A stretch of 64,000 nt of DNA from Enterobacter sp. RHBSTW-00994 (GCF_013782625.1 NZ_CP056199.1:4296588-4360587), one strand, 5' to 3'. Shown: positions 43,849 through 55,082, counted from the stretch's first letter. Notes: generated by a model from the sequence alone, not told the origin. A program made the numbers and translations.

Positions 43849-44814
43849 ATGCGCATCGGACACCACCAGCTCAGAAATCGCCTGATCGCAGCGCCTATGG
43901 CAGGTATTACCGACCGGCCGTTCAGGACGTTGTGCTACGAGATGGGAGCCGGGTTAACCGTTTCCGAGATGATGTCGTCTAACCCACAGGTGTGGGAAAG
44001 CGATAAATCCCGTCTGCGGATGGTGCACATTGATGAACCAGGTATTCGTACCGTGCAAATTGCCGGAAGCGTACCTGAAGAAATGGCAGATGCCGCGCGT
44101 ATCAACGTGGAAAGTGGTGCCCAAATTATTGATATCAATATGGGTTGCCCGGCCAAGAAAGTGAATCGCAAGCTTGCAGGTTCAGCCCTTCTGCAATACC
44201 CCGACCAGGTGAAATCTATCCTGACGGCGGTTGTGAGTGCGGTGGACGTTCCTGTTACGTTGAAGATTCGCACGGGTTGGTCGCCGGAACACCGTAACTG
44301 TGTAGAGATTGCCCAACTGGCCGAAGACTGTGGCATTCAGGCCCTGACCATTCATGGACGCACTCGCGCCTGTTTGTTCAATGGTGAAGCTGAATACGAC
44401 AGCATTCGGGTAGTTAAGCAGAAAGTTTCCATTCCGGTTATCGCGAATGGTGACATTACTGACCCGCTTAAAGCCAGAGCTGTGCTCGACTATACGGGAG
44501 CTGATGCTCTGATGATAGGACGTGCAGCTCAGGGAAGACCCTGGATCTTTCGGGAAATCCAGCATTATCTGGACACTGGGGAGCTGCTTGCCCCTCTGCC
44601 ACTGGCAGAGGTTAAGCGCTTGCTTTGTTCGCACGTTCGGGAATTGCATGACTTTTATGGTCAGGCAAAAGGGTACCGAATTGCGCGTAAACACGTCTCT
44701 TGGTATCTCCAGGAGCACGCTCCAAATGACCAGTTTCGGCGCACATTCAACGCCATAGAGGATGCCAGCGTACAGCTGGAGGCGTTGGAGGCATACTTCG
44801 AAAATCTTGCGTAA
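43849..44814 (+). CDS. dusB: tRNA-dihydrouridine synthase B
   Basis: A 321-residue FMN enzyme that makes dihydrouridine at U17 in the tRNA D-loop. The catalytic Cys is C100 in NMGCPAKKV, and the FMN-site motifs [18 protein letters not shown] and HGRTR are present. There is no good Shine-Dalgarno before the ATG, in line with weak dusB translation. It is the first gene of dusB-fis, ending 23 bases before fis; translation of fis is linked to dusB in E. coli. Confidence 0.97.
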   Translation: MRIGHHQLRNRLIAAPMAGITDRPFRTLCYEMGAGLTVSEMMSSNPQVWESDKSRLRMVHIDEPGIRTVQIAGSVPEEMADAARINVESGAQIIDINMGCPAKKVNRKLAGSALLQYPDQVKSILTAVVSAVDVPVTLKIRTGWSPEHRNCVEIAQLAEDCGIQALTIHGRTRACLFNGEAEYDSIRVVKQKVSIPVIANGDITDPLKARAVLDYTGADALMIGRAAQGRPWIFREIQHYLDTGELLAPLPLAEVKRLLCSHVRELHDFYGQAKGYRIARKHVSWYLQEHAPNDQFRRTFNAIEDASVQLEALEAYFENLA

Positions 44815-44837
44815 TGAAATAAAGAGCTGACAGAACT

Positions 44838-45134
44838 ATGTTCGAACAACGCGTAAATTCTGACGTACTGACCGTTTCCACCGTTAACTCTCAGGACCAG
44901 GTAACTCAAAAGCCCCTGCGTGACTCGGTTAAACAGGCACTGAAGAACTATTTTGCTCAACTGAATGGTCAGGATGTTAATGACCTGTATGAGCTGGTAT
45001 TGGCTGAAGTTGAACAGCCACTGTTGGACATGGTGATGCAATACACCCGCGGTAACCAAACCCGCGCTGCGCTGATGATGGGTATCAACCGTGGTACTCT
45101 GCGTAAGAAACTGAAAAAATACGGCATGAACTAA
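44838..45134 (+). CDS. fis: Nucleoid protein Fis
   Basis: A 98-residue DNA-bending global regulator, with a helix-turn-helix at about 74-95 ([24 protein letters not shown]) and N-terminal beta-hairpin arms. It activates rRNA promoters such as the one in this window. The terminator follows at 45161-45196. The sequence appears essentially identical to that of E. coli. Confidence 0.98.
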
Positions 45135-45160
45135 TTTCGATTAGCGAAATGCTTGTTTAA

Positions 45161-45196
45161 AAAGGCGCTACTCGGCATGGGGAAGCGCCTTTTTTA
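45161..45196 (+). terminator. Terminator after fis
   Basis: AAGGCGC/GCGCCTT stem with a long loop, followed by TTTTTTATT. Confidence 0.88.
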
Positions 45197-45313
45197 TTGC
45201 CTTCAACGCGTAGCGTCAAGGGTTTGTAAACCTTCTTTGCTCTCGCTTTTAAACCTCTGCTTTTCGTGTATATTTCCACCACTCTACTGATTCTCTTCTC
45301 CTGGAATGGCGCA

Positions 45314-45478
45314 ATGATACGTAAATACTGGTGGCTGGTTGTGTTTGCTGTGTCGGTTTTTATTTTTGACGCACTACTGATGCAGTGGATTGAACTGCTT
45401 TCCACCGAGACGGATAAGTGCCGCAACATGAACTCCGTGAATCCTCTCAAACTGGTAAATTGCTCAGATCTCGATTGA
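45314..45478 (+). CDS. yhdU: Small membrane protein YhdU
   Basis: A 54-residue DUF2556 protein that starts MIRKYWWLVVFAV, with one transmembrane helix (about 6-26) and the conserved end KCRNMNSVNPLKLVNC. I chose the ATG at 45314 because it matches the family N-terminus; the frame is open for 16 more codons upstream. In E. coli yhdJ lies between fis and yhdU; here it is absent. Confidence 0.88.
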   Translation: MIRKYWWLVVFAVSVFIFDALLMQWIELLSTETDKCRNMNSVNPLKLVNCSDLD

Positions 45479-45623
45479 CCCAAAAATCGCACGAAGATCC
45501 TCCTATCTCCTTGATAAAAACAGGGACTTAAATCCCTTTTCGTCATATCGTGACGATGATAATGTCTCAGCCCTTCCCATCGGCCATTGCATCATGCTGC
45601 ACTGAGAATGAGTTGAACACACC

Positions 45624-47714
45624 ATGCTGGTTAGCCAATACAACCAAATCCTCGTCGTCCTCTCCTTTGTCGTCGCTATCCTTGCTGCCTATACAGCACT
45701 GAACATGGCTGCACGCGTTGCCGGAAGCCAGGGCGTTTCTGCTCGCATCTGGCTAGCTGGAGGTGGCGTTGCCATGGGGATCGGTGTGTGGGCGATGCAT
45801 TTCATCGGCATGCTGGCAATGGAGTTGTCTATGAGCATGAGCTATAGCCCTGGACTGACTCTACTCTCAATGGCGATTGCTATTGGTTCGTCATTGTTTG
45901 CGCTTTGGCTCGTCAGTTGTGAGAAGCTTCGTTTGCGCCGGCTTCTGCCCGGCGCACTGGTGATGGGAATGGGTATCGTCGCCATGCATTACACCGGTAT
46001 GGCCGCGCTGGAAACCACTCCAGGGATTGTATGGGATAAAACCTGGGTGGCTATTTCCGTGCTGATTGCTCTCGCTGCCTCACTTGCTGCACTATGGCTG
46101 ACATTTCGCCTGCGGCATGAAGCCGCTCAGGTAGCACTGATGCGTCTGGGTGCGGCTATCACAATGGGGATAGCCATTGCGGGTATGCACTACGCAGGCA
46201 TGAAGGCCGCACAGTTCCCGACCGCCACCATGATGCATCACGATGGTATTAACGGCAGTTGGCTGGCTGTGCTGGTGAGCGTCGTTGCACTGTCCATTCT
46301 GGGTATTACGTTGCTCGTCTCTATGCTGGATGCCCGCCTGCAGGCGAGAACCTCTTTGCTGGCCTCTTCTCTCGCTGAGGCCAACCGCGAGCTGGCACAA
46401 CTGGCGCTACACGATACCCTGACCCGGCTGCCAAACCGGATTCTGCTGGAAGACCGACTCGATCAGGCCATCAGCAAGGCTGATCGTGAAGGGACACATT
46501 TCGCCCTGATGTTTATGGATCTTGATGGCTTCAAAACGATCAACGATGCCTATGGGCATGACGTCGGGGATAAGTTGTTAGTCGCTGTGACTCAGCGCTT
46601 ATTACAGCCCTTGAAAGGCCAATACACCCTTGCACGTATCGGTGGCGATGAGTTCGTTATGTTGGCCGAAATTGGAGGCCCTGATGATGCCGCCTCGCTG
46701 GCAAACTCGCTGGTACGTGCGATTGATAGTCCCTTCAATCTGGATCCTTATGAACTGGTCGTCACCCTCAGTATCGGCATCGCACTCTACCCTCATGATG
46801 GTCAGAACGATCGTGAACTGATGTTTAACGCAGATGCTGCGATGTATCACACCAAACATATGGGCCGAAACGGCTATCACTTTTTCCAGCCCTCGATGAA
46901 CACACTGGCGCAGACACATTTACAGTTAATGAATGATCTGTGGCTGGCGATTGATCGTAATGAATTACGTCTGCTCTATCAGCCGAAATTCCACGCACCA
47001 GCAGGCCCGATTCTCGGTTTCGAAGCACTGCTTCGCTGGCAGCATCCAAAACAAGGTTTACTCACTCCGGATATGTTCCTGCCCCTGGCTGAAAAAACAG
47101 GGCTGATCATTCCTATCGGTAACTGGGTGATAAATGAAGCCTGCCGCCAGCTACGTGAATGGCATATTCAGGGGCATCATGACTGGTCAATGGCCGTCAA
47201 CTTATCAACATTGCAGTTCGAGCAACCGTCGCTGGTTAAGTCAGTTCTTGACTGCCTGGCACGCCACAATGTGCCACCCGAAATGCTGATCCTTGAAGTG
47301 ACTGAAACCACAGCGATGAGCAATCCTGATGAAAGCGTACGCGTCCTCACTGAACTGACTGATGCAGGCGTGAAAGCGTCAATCGATGACTTTGGTACGG
47401 GGTATTCCAGTTTGTTGTATCTCAAACGACTCCCTGCCTGCGAACTCAAAATCGATCGTGCTTTTGTTAAGGAGTTAAGCGGAGAAAGCGATGATGCCAC
47501 AATTGTCTCAGCTATTGTCGCGCTGGCAAAAACGTTAAATCTGAAAGTGGTTGCTGAGGGGGTTGAAACCGAAGCACAGCAGGAATTTCTCACTGAGTTG
47601 GGTTGTAATACACTGCAAGGATATCTGTTAGGCAAACCGGTTACTGCTCAAACCGTCGAAGAGCTTTGCCTTCGCGGAGAAATACCGGCATATAAACATG
47701 ACATGCCGTTATGA
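45624..47714 (+). CDS. MHYT-GGDEF-EAL c-di-GMP signalling membrane protein
   Basis: A 696-residue sensor with an N-terminal MHYT domain of seven membrane helices. It has the metal-binding motifs MHFIGM (58-63), MHYTGM (121-126) and MHYAGM (188-193). A GGDEF domain follows with the intact active site at 340-344, then an EAL domain with EAL at 467-469 and DDFGTGYSSL. Both catalytic motifs are intact, so it could make or cleave c-di-GMP. No RxxD inhibition site is seen where expected. The MHYT part may sense oxygen, NO or CO via copper (family-level proposal). It ends inside the last codons of acrS on the opposite strand (6-base overlap). Confidence 0.93.
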   Translation: MLVSQYNQILVVLSFVVAILAAYTALNMAARVAGSQGVSARIWLAGGGVAMGIGVWAMHFIGMLAMELSMSMSYSPGLTLLSMAIAIGSSLFALWLVSCEKLRLRRLLPGALVMGMGIVAMHYTGMAALETTPGIVWDKTWVAISVLIALAASLAALWLTFRLRHEAAQVALMRLGAAITMGIAIAGMHYAGMKAAQFPTATMMHHDGINGSWLAVLVSVVALSILGITLLVSMLDARLQARTSLLASSLAEANRELAQLALHDTLTRLPNRILLEDRLDQAISKADREGTHFALMFMDLDGFKTINDAYGHDVGDKLLVAVTQRLLQPLKGQYTLARIGGDEFVMLAEIGGPDDAASLANSLVRAIDSPFNLDPYELVVTLSIGIALYPHDGQNDRELMFNADAAMYHTKHMGRNGYHFFQPSMNTLAQTHLQLMNDLWLAIDRNELRLLYQPKFHAPAGPILGFEALLRWQHPKQGLLTPDMFLPLAEKTGLIIPIGNWVINEACRQLREWHIQGHHDWSMAVNLSTLQFEQPSLVKSVLDCLARHNVPPEMLILEVTETTAMSNPDESVRVLTELTDAGVKASIDDFGTGYSSLLYLKRLPACELKIDRAFVKELSGESDDATIVSAIVALAKTLNLKVVAEGVETEAQQEFLTELGCNTLQGYLLGKPVTAQTVEELCLRGEIPAYKHDMPL

Positions 47715-48356
47715 CGCGGCATCATAAGTCACATACGGCATTCGCGTAATATGCAGTGTCGTCAGGATGTTATCCACCAATGCAGGAGCCTGCTGGTAAA
47801 GGTTAAAACTGTCGCGATTCATTAACCAGTTTTTAATTAATCCGCTAAAGAATCCATGAAAGACGATCAACGCAAGATCAATGTTCACGTGTGATGAGAT
47901 AACTTTTTTTGAAATGCACAACTCGAGTGTTTTACGAAGATAATCATCACTAATACCAATACGTTTCCGAATTTCACACTCTGAAACCATATCATTATTA
48001 AATTCACACTTATGATACAGAATTTGTAAAAGTGCACACTGCCGTGGTTCATGAGCGATATATTGCAATGCCGTTATAAATTGCTCACGAAGCATTAATA
48101 AGGGATCATCTCCTGCCGAAAGTAACAAACGATCGCTAATCATGTCACGTAGTGGCATTTGCTGTTCCCATATTGCATTAAATATCTCTGCTTTACTGGA
48201 AAAGTGCCAGTATACCGCACCACGTGTTACGTTCGCGGCATCAGCAATATCTGTAAGCGTCGTATTTGCCACCCCTCGCGTAGCAAATTGTCCAATAGCC
48301 GCTTCAATCAACGACTGCCGAGTCTGTTGTGCCTCTTCTTTCTTCCTGCGCACCAT
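47709..48356 (-). CDS. acrS: TetR-type repressor AcrS
   Basis: A 215-residue TetR/AcrR family repressor divergent from acrEF. The N-terminal helix-turn-helix is about residues 28-52 (TLTDIADAANVTRGAVYWHF), and a ligand-binding helical domain follows. In E. coli AcrS represses acrAB and acts at this locus. Its 3' end overlaps the MHYT-GGDEF-EAL gene by 6 bases. Confidence 0.92.
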   Translation of the reverse strand: MVRRKKEEAQQTRQSLIEAAIGQFATRGVANTTLTDIADAANVTRGAVYWHFSSKAEIFNAIWEQQMPLRDMISDRLLLSAGDDPLLMLREQFITALQYIAHEPRQCALLQILYHKCEFNNDMVSECEIRKRIGISDDYLRKTLELCISKKVISSHVNIDLALIVFHGFFSGLIKNWLMNRDSFNLYQQAPALVDNILTTLHITRMPYVTYDAAS

Positions 48357-48749
48357 AAATTGTTACTCACTACTCATAGGATTGTGACACTACCTGGAAT
48401 CACCGAAATGGTTTTATAAGAAGTATTCACCATAATCAGAATTAATGATGTACAAAAAAAGTCAGCGGTCATATTCATAATAACGACAAATAATTATGCA
48501 AATCAAATTCACCAAACAAATAAATTACGTTACTAAAAACACATTTGCGCCGTTACTTTGCCAGAATTGTGTTGCTGATTATACTGGGCTTGATTCTGAT
48601 TTTTATGCACTGACCTTACCTCCGCACTTATAAATTAAAGAATATTAAATACTCTCATTATTATACGCGGCACTTTTTGGTCTTCTTGCTCATCAATTTC
48701 TCACCGATTCACGGCAATTATCGGTTAATTGGTATTTAAAGGAACAGTA
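48357..48749 (+). promoter_or_regulatory. acrS-acrE divergent region with candidate acrE promoter
   Basis: An AT-rich gap of 393 bases. The best promoter for acrEF is TTGCCA (48558-48563), 16 bases, TATACT (48580-48585), leaving a leader of about 160 bases. I saw no clear AcrR-type palindrome. Confidence 0.6.
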
Positions 48750-49895
48750 ATGACAATTCATTTCAGGCTCTTACCCTTATCCGGTTTTATTGTCTGTGCC
48801 GCGCTACTCAGCGGATGCGATGGACAGGAAAACCAGCAACAACATGCCCAGGCTCCTCAGGTCACAGTCCACATAGTGAAAAGTGCACCACTGGCGGTGA
48901 CAACAGAATTACCCGGCAGAACAGATGCTTTTCGCGTAGCAGAAGTGCGTCCTCAGGTTAACGGAATCGTTCTGCGCCGCAATTTTACGGAAGGGAGTGA
49001 TGTGAAAGCAGGTGAATCCCTTTATCAAATTGACCCTGCAACATACCAAGCGGCCTATGACAGCGCAAAAGGTGAACTGGTGAAAGCCCAGGCGGCAGCG
49101 AATATTGCCCACCTGACGGTGAAACGTTATATCCCTCTTGTGGGTACGCAGTATGTCAGTAAGCAAGAGTACGATCAGGCCGTTGCGACCGCTCAACAAG
49201 CGGAGGCGGGTGTCATCGCCGCACAGGCCGGTGTGGAAAGTGCGCGAATCAACCTTGCCTATACCAAAGTCACCTCCCCTATCGACGGACGTATTGGAAA
49301 ATCCAGTGTCACCGAAGGGGCGTTGGTCACGAACGGGCAGGCTACGGCACTGGCAACCGTACAACAGCTAGATCCAATATATGTCGATGTAACACAATCC
49401 AGTACGGATTTTATGCATCTGAAGCAGTCGAGCCTGCAAAAAGGGGAAAGCACCAGTACCGTTGAACTGCTAATGGAAAACGGGCAGCCCTATCCGCTGA
49501 AAGGCACGCTGCAATTTTCTGATGTGACGGTAGACGAAAGCACTGGCTCTATCACCCTTCGGGCGATCTTCCCAAACCCTCAGCACATGTTACTGCCAGG
49601 TATGTTCGTACGCGCTCGCATCGACGAGGGTCTGCAGCCTGATGCCATTCTGGTTCCGCAGCAGGGCGTTACTCGTACACCTCGCGGTGATGCCACCGTG
49701 CTTGTCGTCAATGAAAAAAACCAGGTTGAGTCACGCACCGTGGTTGCGGCGCAGGCCATTGGCGATCGCTGGCTGATTACCGAAGGTTTGAAGAACGGTG
49801 AGCGTGTCATTGTCAGTGGTCTCCAGAAAGTCCACCCTGGGGCCATTGTCGTGGCAACGCCGGATATATCAGCCAATACAGCCAGTAAGGGTTGA
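48750..49895 (+). CDS. acrE: Membrane-fusion lipoprotein AcrE
   Basis: A 381-residue periplasmic adaptor of the AcrEF-TolC multidrug efflux pump. A lipobox LLSGC puts the acylated Cys at 23. The lipoyl/coiled-coil/barrel layout is typical, with [22 protein letters not shown] and [13 protein letters not shown] as lipoyl halves. The start at 48750 follows AAAGGAACAGTA. It lies 4 bases before acrF. Confidence 0.94.
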   Translation: MTIHFRLLPLSGFIVCAALLSGCDGQENQQQHAQAPQVTVHIVKSAPLAVTTELPGRTDAFRVAEVRPQVNGIVLRRNFTEGSDVKAGESLYQIDPATYQAAYDSAKGELVKAQAAANIAHLTVKRYIPLVGTQYVSKQEYDQAVATAQQAEAGVIAAQAGVESARINLAYTKVTSPIDGRIGKSSVTEGALVTNGQATALATVQQLDPIYVDVTQSSTDFMHLKQSSLQKGESTSTVELLMENGQPYPLKGTLQFSDVTVDESTGSITLRAIFPNPQHMLLPGMFVRARIDEGLQPDAILVPQQGVTRTPRGDATVLVVNEKNQVESRTVVAAQAIGDRWLITEGLKNGERVIVSGLQKVHPGAIVVATPDISANTASKG

Positions 49896-49899
49896 GAAT

Positions 49900-52800
49900 A
49901 TGGCTAATTTCTTTATTCAAAGGCCCGTTTTTGCGTGGGTGCTCGCCATCATCCTGATGATCGCCGGTGGACTGGCAATTCTGAAACTACCAGTCGCCCA
50001 GTATCCAACCATTGCACCGCCTGCTGTGGCTGTAACGGCAACCTATCCTGGTGCTGATGCCCAAACCGTGCAGGATACCGTTACACAGGTTATCGAACAG
50101 AACATGAACGGTATCGATAACCTGATGTACATGTCATCCACCAGCGATGCATCCGGTAGCGTCACCATAACACTCACCTTCCAGTCGGGAACCGATCCGG
50201 ATATCGCCCAGGTTCAGGTTCAGAACAAGCTTCAGCTCGCCATGCCGTTGCTGCCACAGGAAGTACAGCAGCAGGGGATCGGCGTGGAGAAATCCAGCAG
50301 TAGCTTCCTGCTGGTTGCAGGCTTTGTGTCGGACAATAAAAATCTGACGCAGGATGATATCTCCGATTACGTTGCCTCCAACGTCAAGGATGCTATCAGC
50401 CGTACAACAGGTGTCGGTGATGTTCAATTATTTGGTGCGCAATATGCGATGCGTATCTGGCTCGACAGTAATGCGTTGAATAAGTACCAGTTAACGCCGC
50501 TGGATGTTATCAACCAGCTAAAAACGCAGAATAATCAGATTGCTGCAGGACAGTTGGGCGGGACACCTTCAGTACCTGGGCAGCAGTTAAACGCCTCTAT
50601 CATTGCCCAGACCCGTTTAAAAACACCGGAAGAGTTTGGCCGTGTGACGCTAAAGGTAAACCAGGACGGCTCTATGGTGCATCTGAAGGATGTGGCCCGC
50701 ATTGAGCTGGGTGGCGAAAACTACAACATGGTCACCAAAATCAATGGTCAGGCGGCAACGGGGCTGGGGATTAAGCTGGCGACAGGGGCTAACGCACTGG
50801 ATACCGCTGCAGCAATCAAAACTAAACTTGCCCAGTTGCAACCGTTCTTCCCACAGGGACTGAAAGTTGTTTATCCGTACGATACAACTCCCTTTGTGAA
50901 AATCTCGATTCATGAAGTAGTAAAAACACTCTTCGAAGCCATCATTCTCGTCTTCCTGGTGATGTACCTGTTCCTGCAAAATCTGCGTGCGACGCTCATT
51001 CCCACAATCGCAGTTCCGGTTGTACTGCTCGGGACATTTGCCGTGTTGGCCGCGTTTGGTTTCTCCATCAACACCCTGACGATGTTTGGGATGGTGCTGG
51101 CAATCGGTCTGCTCGTCGATGATGCCATTGTGGTTGTCGAAAACGTCGAACGTGTGATGGTTGAAGATAAACTGCCACCAAAAGAGGCAACGCAGAAGTC
51201 CATGGAGCAAATTCAGGGCGCACTGGTCGGTATCGCGATGGTGCTCTCTGCCGTATTTATCCCGATGGCCTTTTTTGGCGGGTCGACAGGCGCGATCTAT
51301 CGCCAGTTCTCACTCACGATTGTTTCCGCCATGGCGCTGTCTGTTTTAGTTGCCCTAATTCTGACACCAGCGTTATGTGCAACCTTGCTTAAGCCCGTTA
51401 CCAATGAACATCACGACAAAAAAGGCGGCTTCTTTGGCTGGTTCAACGCCCTCTTTGAAAAGAGCGTGAACCATTACAGCAACAGCGTCAGCGGTATTTT
51501 ACGTAAAACGGGTCGCTACTTACTGGTCTATGTGGTTATCGTTGGCGGCATGGCTGTATTGTTCCTGCGTTTACCAACCTCCTTCCTGCCAGAAGAGGAT
51601 CAGGGTGTATTTATGACCATGGTTCAGCTACCCGCAGGGGCAACGCAGACACGTACACAGCAAGTTCTCGATCAGGTTCAGGATTATTATCTGAGCAAAG
51701 AAAAGGAGAATGTTGAGTCGGTCTTCACTGTTAACGGTTTTAGCTTTAGCGGCCAGGGGCAAAACTCAGGTATCGCCTTTGTGAGCCTAAAACCCTGGGA
51801 AGAACGTCCTGGTAGTAAAAACGGTGTTGAGGCAATTGTAGGCCGTGCGATGAAAGCGTTTAGCCAGATAAAAGATGGTTTAGTCTTTCCGTTTAATCTG
51901 CCCGCGATTATCGAACTGGGAACGGCAACCGGGTTTGATTTTGAACTCATTGACCAGGCGAACCTGGGGCATACACAACTTACACAAGCAAGAAATCAGT
52001 TGCTTGGCATGGTAAAAGATCATCCTGACCTGCTGGTCCGTGTACGTCCTAACGGTCTGGAGGATACGCCACAATTCAAACTGGATGTTGATCAAGAGAA
52101 GGCGCAAGCACTGGGTGTGAGCCTGTCTGATATTAATCAGACGATCTCAACGTCATTAGGCGGAACCTATGTAAATGACTTTATCGATCATGGTCGAGTG
52201 AAAAAAGTCTATGTTCAGGCCGACGCCCGCTTTCGTATGCTGCCTGGCGACATCAACACACTCTATGTACGCAGTGCAAACGGTGAAATGGTCCCTTTTT
52301 CTGCCTTTAGCAACGCTCACTGGGTTTCAGGTTCACCGCGACTGGAACGTTACAATGGGATGCCATCCATGGAGATCCTCGGCGAATCCGCCCCAGGTAA
52401 GAGTACCGGCGAGGCCATGGCGATGATGGAAAGCCTTGCATCAAAACTGCCTTCAGGCATTGGATATGACTGGACAGGCATGTCTTACCAGGAACGCCTC
52501 TCCGGCAACCAGGCTCCCGCACTGTATGCCATTTCACTGATGGTGGTGTTCTTATGTCTGGCTGCACTTTATGAAAGCTGGTCTATTCCGTTCTCCGTAA
52601 TGCTGGTCGTGCCTTTAGGGGTTATCGGTGCACTTCTCGCAGCCTCGTTACGCGGGTTGAATAATGACGTTTATTTCCAGGTCGGTCTGCTCACCACAAT
52701 CGGATTATCGGCCAAGAATGCCATCCTGATTGTTGAGTTTGCTAAGGACCTGATGGAGAAAGAAGGCAAAGGCATTGTCGAAGCCACTCTGGAAGCATCA

Positions 52801-53013
52801 AGGATGCGTCTTCGCCCAATCCTGATGACTTCATTGGCATTTATTCTTGGTGTCATGCCACTGGTGATAAGCAGTGGTGCCGGCAGCGGAGCACAAAATG
52901 CCGTCGGGACAGGTGTAATGGGGGGAATGTTATCTGCAACGCTTCTCGCCATTTTCTTCGTGCCGGTATTCTTTGTGGTTGTCAGACGTCGGTTTACACG
53001 TCATCAGGATTAA
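49900..53013 (+). CDS. acrF: RND multidrug efflux transporter AcrF
   Basis: A 1037-residue RND pump with the proton-relay Asp pair in [16 protein letters not shown] and 12 membrane helices in the usual two-half design. The start at 49900 ([16 protein letters not shown]) is clear; longer in-frame extensions overlap acrE. It is highly similar to AcrB, and the neighbour acrS supports the AcrF assignment. The terminator is at 53022-53050. Confidence 0.95.
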   Translation: MANFFIQRPVFAWVLAIILMIAGGLAILKLPVAQYPTIAPPAVAVTATYPGADAQTVQDTVTQVIEQNMNGIDNLMYMSSTSDASGSVTITLTFQSGTDPDIAQVQVQNKLQLAMPLLPQEVQQQGIGVEKSSSSFLLVAGFVSDNKNLTQDDISDYVASNVKDAISRTTGVGDVQLFGAQYAMRIWLDSNALNKYQLTPLDVINQLKTQNNQIAAGQLGGTPSVPGQQLNASIIAQTRLKTPEEFGRVTLKVNQDGSMVHLKDVARIELGGENYNMVTKINGQAATGLGIKLATGANALDTAAAIKTKLAQLQPFFPQGLKVVYPYDTTPFVKISIHEVVKTLFEAIILVFLVMYLFLQNLRATLIPTIAVPVVLLGTFAVLAAFGFSINTLTMFGMVLAIGLLVDDAIVVVENVERVMVEDKLPPKEATQKSMEQIQGALVGIAMVLSAVFIPMAFFGGSTGAIYRQFSLTIVSAMALSVLVALILTPALCATLLKPVTNEHHDKKGGFFGWFNALFEKSVNHYSNSVSGILRKTGRYLLVYVVIVGGMAVLFLRLPTSFLPEEDQGVFMTMVQLPAGATQTRTQQVLDQVQDYYLSKEKENVESVFTVNGFSFSGQGQNSGIAFVSLKPWEERPGSKNGVEAIVGRAMKAFSQIKDGLVFPFNLPAIIELGTATGFDFELIDQANLGHTQLTQARNQLLGMVKDHPDLLVRVRPNGLEDTPQFKLDVDQEKAQALGVSLSDINQTISTSLGGTYVNDFIDHGRVKKVYVQADARFRMLPGDINTLYVRSANGEMVPFSAFSNAHWVSGSPRLERYNGMPSMEILGESAPGKSTGEAMAMMESLASKLPSGIGYDWTGMSYQERLSGNQAPALYAISLMVVFLCLAALYESWSIPFSVMLVVPLGVIGALLAASLRGLNNDVYFQVGLLTTIGLSAKNAILIVEFAKDLMEKEGKGIVEATLEASRMRLRPILMTSLAFILGVMPLVISSGAGSGAQNAVGTGVMGGMLSATLLAIFFVPVFFVVVRRRFTRHQD

Positions 53014-53021
53014 TACATGAC

Positions 53022-53050
53022 GAAAAGGCACTCACCGTGCCTTTTCATTT
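53022..53050 (+). terminator. Terminator after acrF
   Basis: GAAAAGGCAC/GTGCCTTTTC perfect 10-bp stem with a 5-base loop and a T-rich tail. The remaining 265 bases to yhdV show no gene; they hold the yhdV promoter. Confidence 0.88.
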
Positions 53051-53316
53051 TGACCACCGCGACCCGTTATTGAGATTATCTATAACAAATAAAACCCAGC
53101 AGTATTTACATTAAGTCTGATTGAAAATTCTCATAACTTCATATTTTCTCCACTAATTAATCTGCAATCCCGATTTCCTCCACGATTTTTACAATCCACA
53201 TAATTTGAGATTATTCCTCGTGCAACGCTGGCGTACCACAATGGTAAAATAGCCACAAATTCGCTAATTGCTCTCCCGGTTTTAAAGCGAATGAGAGAAA
53301 ATACTGAGGTAACATC

Positions 53317-53538
53317 ATGAAAAGATTCATTTCCGTTGCACTTCTCGCTGCGCTGCTTGCTGGTTGCGCGCACGATTCTCCATGTGTACCGGTATACGAC
53401 GATCAGGGCAGGCTTGTTCATACCAACACCTGCATGAAAGGCACAACCCAGGATAACTGGGAAACAGCAGGTGCAATCGCCGGTGGTGCAGCTGCCCTCG
53501 CAGGCCTGACATTAGGTATCGTCGCATTGACCAAGTAA
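53317..53538 (+). CDS. yhdV: Small lipoprotein YhdV
   Basis: A 73-residue outer-envelope lipoprotein with lipobox LLAGC (Cys17). A short Cys-containing middle and a Gly/Ala-rich hydrophobic C-terminal segment (about 50-72) follow. Its function is not known to me. It is conserved next to acrEF in E. coli. Confidence 0.9.
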   Translation: MKRFISVALLAALLAGCAHDSPCVPVYDDQGRLVHTNTCMKGTTQDNWETAGAIAGGAAALAGLTLGIVALTK

Positions 53539-53565
53539 CGTCCAGGGCGTGAATTCACACTTCAG

Positions 53566-53590
53566 AAAGCGCGGCATTGCCCGCGCTTTT
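53566..53590 (+). terminator. Terminator after yhdV
   Basis: AAAGCGCGG/CCGCGCTTTT with a 6-base loop, beginning 28 bases after the stop. Confidence 0.88.
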
Positions 53591-53866
53591 GCTTTCTGCT
53601 GTTGTAAATAGGTGTTGCTTTGAAATAGTGCAGCATTTTCAGATAAGTAAAAAAATAGCCCTGAATTATTCCTGACGAATAATTCAATTCTGATTACCAT
53701 CACACCTTTTTTATGTATCCATTTAGTTTTTACATTCCATCGTGATGATTTTCACATATTAATCACATTAAATACCCTGCCAATATTCACGTCCGAAATC
53801 ATCTATTGTTTTCGCCTAATACTTCAGAAAACTTTTGCTCTAATTTGTGGCGCAGGTTGTCATTTC

Positions 53867-53881
53867 GCACCATTTCGGGGC
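53867..53881 (+). promoter_or_regulatory. Candidate NtrC binding site upstream of yhdW
   Basis: GCACC-ATTTC-GGGGC matches the NtrC dyad GCACC-N5-GGTGC with one mismatch. It lies about 75 bases upstream of the sigma-54 -24 element, at a normal enhancer distance. Confidence 0.5.
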
Positions 53882-53955
53882 GCTCGATTTATTTAACCAT
53901 GTCTACACTCTGCATTATGCGTTCAATTATCTCTTATTTTGTTGAACGTAAAACC

Positions 53956-53971
53956 TGGCATTACGTTTGCT
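53956..53971 (+). promoter_or_regulatory. Sigma-54 promoter of yhdWXYZ
   Basis: TGGCAT-TACGT-TTGCT fits the -24/-12 consensus TGGCAY-N5-TTGCW at every position, with the start site expected some 75 bases ahead of the yhdW ATG. The rest of the 518-base gap (53539-54056) contains no gene. Confidence 0.85.
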
Positions 53972-54056
53972 TTATATACGTTGGCCAATGCCACAGACAG
54001 GTCAAAGCGTTTTAAAACGCCTCTATAACGATAAATTTCGCCACACAGGATGCATT

Positions 54057-55082
54057 ATGAAAAAGACGATGATAGCCAGCCTGGCCGCCGCGGGCGTGTT
54101 GTTTGCTGTAGCCAGTCAGGCCCACGCGGGCACGACACTTGATGCCGTAAAAAAGAAGGGCTTTGTGCAGTGCGGGATCAGTGACGGGTTACCTGGCTTC
54201 TCTTATGCCGACGCCAACGGCAAATTTACCGGTATTGATGTTGATGTGTGCCGTGGTGTTGCAGCAGCCGTGTTCGGTGATGACAGCAAAGTAAAATATA
54301 CCCCGTTGACGGCGAAAGAACGCTTCACTGCACTGCAATCTGGTGAAGTTGATATGCTCTCCCGCAATACCACCTGGACCTCTTCTCGTGACGCTGGTAT
54401 GGGCATGTCATTTACCGGTGTCACCTACTATGACGGTATCGGTTTTCTTACCCACAACAAAGCTGGCCTGAAAAGCGCTAAAGAACTGGATGGCGCGACG
54501 GTTTGTATTCAGGCTGGTACAGACACAGAACTGAACGTCGCTGACTATTTTAAAGCGAACAAGATGAAGTACACGCCAGTCACCTTCGATCGCTCTGACG
54601 AATCCGCAAAAGCACTGGAATCCGGGCGCTGCGATACGCTGGCATCAGACCAGTCTCAGCTGTATGCCTTGCGTATCAAATTGAGCAATCCTGCTGAGTG
54701 GATTGTATTACCTGAAGTGATTTCCAAAGAGCCTCTCGGCCCTGTTGTCCGCCGCGGCGACGAAGACTGGTTCTCCATTGTACGCTGGACCTTGTTTGCC
54801 ATGTTGAACGCCGAAGAAATGGGGATCAACTCGAAAAACGTCGATGAAAAAACAGCTAATCCTTCAAATCCTGATATGGCTCACCTTCTGGGTAAAGAAG
54901 GTGATTTCGGCAAGGATCTTAAACTGGACAATAAGTGGGCCTATAACATCATCAAACAGGTTGGCAACTACTCTGAGATCTTTGAGCGCAACGTAGGATC
55001 GGAAAGCCCGCTGAAGATCAAACGTGGCCAGAACAATCTCTGGAATAACGGCGGCATTCAGTACGCACCGCCAGTACGTTAA
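54057..55082 (+). CDS. yhdW: Polar amino acid ABC transporter binding protein YhdW (AapJ-like)
   Basis: A 341-residue periplasmic amino-acid binding protein (E. coli length). The start is the ATG at 54057 (MKKTMIASLAAAG). The signal peptide is about 1-22 (AHA-G). Ligand-site patterns LPGFSYADANGKFTGIDVDVCR and SRNTTWTSSRD are seen. The closest characterised system is Rhizobium AapJQMP, a general L-amino-acid transporter. It is followed by a perfect hairpin (55098-55119) that separates it from the permease genes. Confidence 0.92.
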   Translation: MKKTMIASLAAAGVLFAVASQAHAGTTLDAVKKKGFVQCGISDGLPGFSYADANGKFTGIDVDVCRGVAAAVFGDDSKVKYTPLTAKERFTALQSGEVDMLSRNTTWTSSRDAGMGMSFTGVTYYDGIGFLTHNKAGLKSAKELDGATVCIQAGTDTELNVADYFKANKMKYTPVTFDRSDESAKALESGRCDTLASDQSQLYALRIKLSNPAEWIVLPEVISKEPLGPVVRRGDEDWFSIVRWTLFAMLNAEEMGINSKNVDEKTANPSNPDMAHLLGKEGDFGKDLKLDNKWAYNIIKQVGNYSEIFERNVGSESPLKIKRGQNNLWNNGGIQYAPPVR

